From a bacterium UBP17_UBA6191 (lineage in GTDB: Bacteria; Muiribacteriota; UBA6191), in NCBI GenBank assembly GCA_002422125.1, contig DITF01000209.1, positions 1 to 24,967 on the forward strand: a stretch of DNA of 24,967 bases. Direction: 5' to 3'. This document shows, one piece after another, positions 21,948-24,967 of this stretch. Within the stretch, counting starts at the first letter, position 1, and each line of letters begins with the position of its first letter. Below the pieces are notes generated by a model. That model saw only the letters and a list, made by a program, of their open reading frames with translations. It was not told the DNA's origin and made no database searches. A program made the position numbers and the translations under genes.

Positions 21948-22616
21948 TCAATTTCCGGCCCGGTAGGCGGCCATGTTGCCGATTCTGGAAGAATTCGGAA
22001 ATGTTCTGATGTTCGAGCGAATCTCGGAAGCTTTGACTGGGGTGGGTAAGCTGGCTGCTTGCTCCAGCTCCTCCCAGATAGGCTGGGACTTCAAAAAGGG
22101 GCAACACATGGTCCAGTTCATGAAGCAGTTCGGTCCGTTTTTAACCAGTCCTAGAAAGATGATCTCGACCTTCGCGAACCTAAGGGCTTCCACAAGCAAT
22201 TCTCTCCACCAGTCAAGCCCTTTTGCCTCGGCAATCTGCCGGAAGCGCTTGAAGCGGGCCATGTTCTTGCGAACCTCTTCCGCATCTTCTGGGCTCAGCT
22301 CAATTTCTGCCCTGGTGGCTGGCTCCTGAAAGCGCACTACTGGCCGTTGTCTGAGCTTGATAGCCTTGACCAGTGCAGGCATTTCAAGAAACCGTTCTTG
22401 ACCATCGGGCATGATTTTTAAGAGGTCTGTAAGGCGGTCTGGTGGCATGTTCGGTGCCTCTTCACGGCCAATTAGCTCGCGAAATCCGTAACGCAGGGCT
22501 CCGGGTTTGTAGGCTGGTTCGCCAAAGACCTCGCAGTACTCCCGCATGGCATCCTGAAACCATTTGGGTCCCAGGGTTTCGTCGTTTTCTGTCTCTGAGC
22601 GTTTTGACTTAAGCAT
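21948..22616 (-). CDS. Hypothetical phage protein, 222 residues, downstream of the initiator-like gene
   Basis: Unrecognised. It is helical and charged through ~160 residues (PEDAEEVRKNMARFKRFRQIAE), then has a Cys-containing segment (NCFMNWTMCCPF) and an Asn/Ser-rich tail. No Walker motif is seen, so it is not an obvious DnaC-type loader, although that is the usual product at this position after a phage initiator gene. The ATG at 22616 has a textbook AAGGAGGTGA upstream, inside the end of the upstream gene, which it overlaps by 8 bp. Confidence 0.7.
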   Translation of the reverse strand: MLKSKRSETENDETLGPKWFQDAMREYCEVFGEPAYKPGALRYGFRELIGREEAPNMPPDRLTDLLKIMPDGQERFLEMPALVKAIKLRQRPVVRFQEPATRAEIELSPEDAEEVRKNMARFKRFRQIAEAKGLDWWRELLVEALRFAKVEIIFLGLVKNGPNCFMNWTMCCPFLKSQPIWEELEQAASLPTPVKASEIRSNIRTFPNSSRIGNMAAYRAGN

Positions 22617-23469
22617 TTTTCACCTCCTTTTCTGGCAGGTACTGGCGGTACATGCCTTCCGAGAAAAAATTGTTTGGAGTCTTGCGGAAGCGGGATTCAG
22701 TCTTCGCCTCATCCATTTCCAGGGCATAGGCCTCAATCGCCTTTTCCAGGTCCTCCCAGGTGTTTTCCTCCAGGGCTAGCCGAATCTGATCCACAAATTG
22801 GCTTCTGTTGGCGTTTTGTGCCCGAAAAGCCTTGTTGTTTGGGTCTGAATTCGTGCCTTCTAGGCATTCGTTAAACAGCCGGATTGCTCTGGCCTGGTTG
22901 TCCTCCGGGGATGGGGAGTACCATCTTCGTTTCCCCGGACTTACCTCAGTCGGATGAAGATCCGGCAAACACACGCCCTTTTCACCATTTTCTTTTGAGA
23001 TAGTGTTAGCTATCTTTTTCTTTTCTTTGGTTTTGGCTATGGCTTTGGCTATGGCTATGGGGGTTTCTGTAGTGGGTTTTGGTTCTGGGTTTTGTGGTTG
23101 GGTTTTTGGACGACCACCCTTTGAGCCGTTGTGCAGTTGCCTCTGAAGTTCATCTGCCTCCCGGATAATTCTGCGCGAGTAAATCTTGCCAGAATCGTCT
23201 CTTGAGAATAGTCCTAATTTCTCAATTGCGGCCATTCCAGACTTGACGGACTTAACATTGATGCGTCGTTGAAACGAGATGTAAAGTTCTGGCTCAACCC
23301 CGAAGGTTTCCAGATAACCAGGATTCTCTGAAGAGGCCATCAGACCAAGCATTTCAAACCAGATGCATCGATGTTCGGGGGGTAGCATGAGTATGGCCTG
23401 GTCTGCCAGCCAATCACGCCAGAACCACTTTTGGTAAGGCATTTGCATTTCAATTTCTTCCGCTGTCAT
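22609..23469 (-). CDS. Phage replication initiator-like protein (winged-helix N-terminus)
   Basis: A 286-residue protein. Residues ~12-105 resemble the winged-helix region of phage replisome organisers: KWFWRDWLADQAILML, a helix with WFEMLGLM and ASSENPGYL, then GMAAIEKLGLFSRDDSGKIYSRR and the basic NGSKGGRPK. A low-complexity linker (~115-160) carries an AIAKAIAK run from a 12-bp tandem DNA repeat, and a C-terminal helical domain (~190-286) follows. In phages such proteins bind the origin, often within their own gene, and load the host helicase. That origin location is inference. The ATG overlaps the upstream RHH gene by 4 bp. Confidence 0.72.
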   Translation of the reverse strand: MTAEEIEMQMPYQKWFWRDWLADQAILMLPPEHRCIWFEMLGLMASSENPGYLETFGVEPELYISFQRRINVKSVKSGMAAIEKLGLFSRDDSGKIYSRRIIREADELQRQLHNGSKGGRPKTQPQNPEPKPTTETPIAIAKAIAKTKEKKKIANTISKENGEKGVCLPDLHPTEVSPGKRRWYSPSPEDNQARAIRLFNECLEGTNSDPNNKAFRAQNANRSQFVDQIRLALEENTWEDLEKAIEAYALEMDEAKTESRFRKTPNNFFSEGMYRQYLPEKEVKNA

Positions 23470-23648
23470 TTCAGAAACTGGTTAATGTGTGAAAATTCAC
23501 TACAGCTTTCTTCAGAACGAGAACGAATTCTCCCGATGACGACGGATCTCACAAAGCTGCTTATGCTAAGAGATTCGTTTTTTGCAGCATTAGCGATAGC
23601 ACTATGCTCTTCTTTGTTAACTCGTACTGTAATCAAAACGCTACTCAT
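23466..23648 (-). CDS. Short ribbon-helix-helix regulator, first gene of the replication operon
   Basis: A 60-residue RHH protein: strand VLITVRVNKEE, helix HSAIANAAKNE, turn SLS, helix ISSFVRSVVIGRI, and a short polar tail. It resembles each half of the tandem RHH protein encoded divergently at 23837, so the two are related. The ATG at 23648 follows GAGGT by ~7 bases. The promoter TTGACA-17-TACATT lies about 35 bp upstream, inside a four-site symmetric operator. It probably represses its own promoter, which also drives the initiator-like gene, and so would set replication of the element. Confidence 0.78.
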   Translation of the reverse strand: MSSVLITVRVNKEEHSAIANAAKNESLSISSFVRSVVIGRIRSRSEESCSEFSHINQFLK

Positions 23649-23744
23649 TGTTTACCTCGTTGTCGAATGTTTACATGGTTTAATGTATTCGGAACAATAT
23701 CGTTTGTCAATTACAATTGTAAACATTATTGTTGTTTGTAAACA
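23649..23744. promoter_or_regulatory. Four-heptamer dyad operator between divergent RHH genes
   Basis: TGTTTAC lies at 23649-23655 and 23668-23674, and its inverse GTAAACA at 23719-23725 and 23738-23744. Both pairs are spaced exactly 19 bp, and all four are symmetric about 23696.5. That centre coincides with the middle of the spacer of the leftward promoter. Paired sites, each for an RHH dimer or tandem monomer, fit a cooperative repressor clamp or DNA loop. Confidence 0.75.
23682..23710 (-). promoter_or_regulatory. Sigma-70 promoter of the leftward RHH/replication operon
   Basis: On the minus strand TTGACA (23710-23705, perfect -35) is followed by a 17-bp spacer and TACATT (23687-23682, -10, 4 of 6). 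Transcription would begin near 23675, giving a ~27-base leader before the ATG at 23648. The dyad operator brackets it. Confidence 0.7.
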
Positions 23745-23768
23745 TTTTTGGTATTCGCAACGATATCG
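23685..23768. repeat. Direct repeat GTATTCGnAACnATATCG, two copies
   Basis: GTATTCG-G-AAC-A-ATATCG (23685-23702) and GTATTCG-C-AAC-G-ATATCG (23751-23768) match at 16 of 18 bases and start 66 bp apart. An inverted partial copy CGAATAC lies at 23806-23812. The first copy sits in the promoter spacer region and the second upstream of the rightward tandem RHH gene, so a second regulator may bind here. Confidence 0.55.
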
Positions 23769-23836
23769 ATATGAATACATTTTTAACTACATCTATGATG
23801 AAAAACGAATACACTAGGTGTAGACTCGGGGTGGAA

Positions 23837-24238
23837 ATGGAAAAATCAGACAAGCAAAAGAGTATAGTTGTTGGCGTGAGGCTAACTGCTTCAGAGCGGG
23901 ATCAATTGGCGGCAATGGCTGCAAAGATAGGAATGTCAATTAGCCAACTTGTTAGGAAGATAGTGATTGGTGCAATGGAATCCGAAGACACCAGCAACCC
24001 AGGCGGAGGAAGCATTCAGTCAGTGAGGCTAACATCGTCAGATAGAGATCCGTTGTTAAAAATAGCCGAGGAGATGGGTATATCGGTTAGCCAGTTAGTT
24101 AGAAAAATAGTGACTGGGGGAATGGATTCAGAAGAAATCGCCAAGGTTGGCAACTATATATCGTTGGTTTCAAAAGAAGAGATTGAACACCTGAGAATGA
24201 GAATTGAGGAATTGGAGAAGCTGGTTAAAAATCTTTAG
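23837..24238 (+). CDS. Tandem ribbon-helix-helix regulator (two RHH domains in one chain)
   Basis: A 133-residue protein with two consecutive RHH units: residues ~10-47 (VVGVRLTASERDQLAAMA...SISQLVRKIVIGAM) and ~60-97 (QSVRLTSSDRDPLLKIAEEM...SVSQLVRKIVTGGM), which are clear duplicates. A coiled coil follows at ~108-133. One RHH unit normally dimerises to bind DNA, so this chain could fold as a single-chain pseudo-dimer. I chose ATG 23837, preceded by GGGGTGG; longer in-frame starts from 23729 add residues without RHH character and lie in the operator. It faces the short RHH gene across the operator region and heads a rightward operon with the membrane protein gene that follows. Confidence 0.78.
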   Translation: MEKSDKQKSIVVGVRLTASERDQLAAMAAKIGMSISQLVRKIVIGAMESEDTSNPGGGSIQSVRLTSSDRDPLLKIAEEMGISVSQLVRKIVTGGMDSEEIAKVGNYISLVSKEEIEHLRMRIEELEKLVKNL

Positions 24239-24258
24239 TTAAAAACAAGGGAGTGATT

Positions 24259-24967
24259 TTGGGTATTGGGGATGGTCTATTTGTAATTTCCTGTTTGGGA
24301 ATGGCTTTTTGGCTAAATAAAATATTTCACAAAAACATGCAACCTTCTGGTCACAAACCACAAAATCTAATTGCTGAGGAGCCAGTAATGAGAAAAATTA
24401 CTATTGATATCAGTTCCATTAATAAGAAGAGTAATGCTCAAAACTTGAAAAGCCATCAACAAAGGCAAGAAGATGAGATTGTTAGATTGAAGGGATTTAT
24501 CAATCAATTGTTGTACTTTATTTTCAATGTTGCGGATAGGATAGGCTCATTGGAAATGAAGCGGGTTATCAGGGGCTATGTTCATGACGACAATGAGATG
24601 TATCCAGAGATGGGTAGATTGGATGAAATGGGTCTAGCGGTAAACATGTTTGAGGATGTCCATGAGCCGGAACCCGAAAAAACACAAAATTTTGATCCGA
24701 CGGTTGGTTATAGATTTCGGTCACCATTAAGTTTTTCAACTCCAAGCATAGTCCTTAAAATGAACGGTATGAGGGTAAATAAAATAGAAGATTGCATCCA
24801 GGAATTTCCCAAAGAATCTGGGGGCTATTGGCACGCTTTGACCCGTCTTTCTGAAGATGATGAAGAGGCACTCATAAAGCCAAGATACAGTGATGCGGGT
24901 CATTTCTCCCCAAATGAAATATTGCCAGTATTGATTAGTTTTAGGGAAATCATTGAGAGTGGTTCTG
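24259..24967 (+). CDS. Hypothetical membrane-anchored protein, 3' truncated by window edge
   Basis: Open from a TTG at 24259 to the end of the window (236 codons visible). AAGGGAG stands five bases before the TTG. The first ~25 residues contain one hydrophobic segment (GLFVISCLGMAFWL) followed by Lys/His, like a single TM anchor with the rest in the cytoplasm. The soluble part is charged and helical, then mixed, with no family I recognise (RVIRGYVHDDNEMYPEMG in the middle). If translation began at ATG 24388 the TM segment would be lost. It lies 20 bp after the tandem RHH gene, in the same direction, so the two are probably co-transcribed. Confidence 0.68.
   Translation, partial: MGIGDGLFVISCLGMAFWLNKIFHKNMQPSGHKPQNLIAEEPVMRKITIDISSINKKSNAQNLKSHQQRQEDEIVRLKGFINQLLYFIFNVADRIGSLEMKRVIRGYVHDDNEMYPEMGRLDEMGLAVNMFEDVHEPEPEKTQNFDPTVGYRFRSPLSFSTPSIVLKMNGMRVNKIEDCIQEFPKESGGYWHALTRLSEDDEEALIKPRYSDAGHFSPNEILPVLISFREIIESGS

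Larger units (their letters stand above)
12060..24967. mobile_element. Prophage-like integrative element, left part (continues past window)
   Basis: The left boundary is the point where tRNA-Thr identity ends. Inside are a tyrosine integrase gene at the border, a long minus-strand block of small overlapping genes with a phage recombination and replication set (initiator-like protein, ERF annealing protein, SSB, DEDDh exonuclease, RusA, Dam-type methylase, Lar-like protein), and divergent RHH regulator genes. No portal, terminase, capsid or conjugation gene is visible, so phage versus other integrative element is not settled; the gene set favours a temperate phage. No second copy of the tRNA-Thr 3' end is in the window. 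Confidence 0.85.

Noticed and set aside
21922..22107. A small minus-strand frame overlapping the end of the 222-residue gene, suggesting a frameshift
   Set aside because: The 222-residue frame stays sensible to its stop, and the next gene's GTG start has its own ribosome-binding site, so no frameshift is needed.
23729..23836. A longer N-terminus for the tandem RHH protein
   Set aside because: It would begin inside the operator repeats, has no ribosome-binding site, and adds residues without RHH or conserved character; ATG 23837 has GGGGTGG just upstream.
12060..24967. CRISPR arrays or a toxin-antitoxin operon in the element
   Set aside because: No regularly spaced identical repeats were seen. 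The RHH genes could be antitoxins, but none is followed by a recognisable toxin; their neighbours are replication genes, another RHH gene or membrane proteins.

Overview
This window joins an ordinary bacterial chromosome segment (1 to about 12,060) to the left part of an integrated, prophage-like element (about 12,060 to the right edge). The host is a Gram-negative bacterium: it encodes an outer-membrane porin with an S-layer-homology (SLH) domain and a C-terminal Phe, Mfd, and signal-peptide-bearing exported proteins. SLH porins occur in several unrelated phyla, so I do not assign a taxon.

Chromosomal part. The window opens inside mfd (transcription-repair coupling factor, C-terminal half). 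A convergent gene for an exported thioredoxin-fold, peroxiredoxin-like protein overlaps its 3' end. An SLH porin with a structured leader and a clear terminator follows. Next comes a three-gene cluster: a duplicated DUF1538 membrane transporter-like protein and two small PII-like proteins, which looks like a transporter with its own PII-type regulators. Facing it on the minus strand are two overlapping genes for large membrane-bound class III nucleotide cyclases. Their catalytic residues are split: the downstream protein (A) keeps both metal Asp residues but has lost the adenine-binding and transition-state residues. The upstream protein (B) is the mirror image. This predicts a two-gene obligate heterodimer with one active site, as in mammalian C1/C2 adenylyl cyclases, and is the most interesting finding in the window.

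Junction. At 12,017-12,060 (minus strand) lies the 3' part of a tRNA-Thr(UGU) gene, from the anticodon stem to the discriminator base, followed by its terminator. The 5' half is absent, so this is the displaced end left by integration into the tRNA anticodon region. A tyrosine integrase gene points inward from the junction, behind short direct repeats, an extended -10 promoter and a long leader hairpin.

Element. Most genes are on the minus strand, tightly packed with 4-base or larger overlaps. They encode a phage DNA-metabolism set: a replication-initiator-like protein, an ERF-type annealing protein, SSB, a DEDDh exonuclease, RusA-type resolvase, phage Dam-type methylase, a Lar-like zinc protein, and many small unknowns. 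Control appears to rest on ribbon-helix-helix (RHH) proteins. Two divergent RHH gene pairs flank intergenic regions with clean operators: two TACAGT-N3-ACTGTA palindromes at 20,423-20,471, and a four-heptamer dyad centred on a TTGACA-17-TACATT promoter at 23,649-23,744. One RHH protein is a fused tandem repeat. No structural phage genes and no second attachment site are in view, so the element continues past the right edge.
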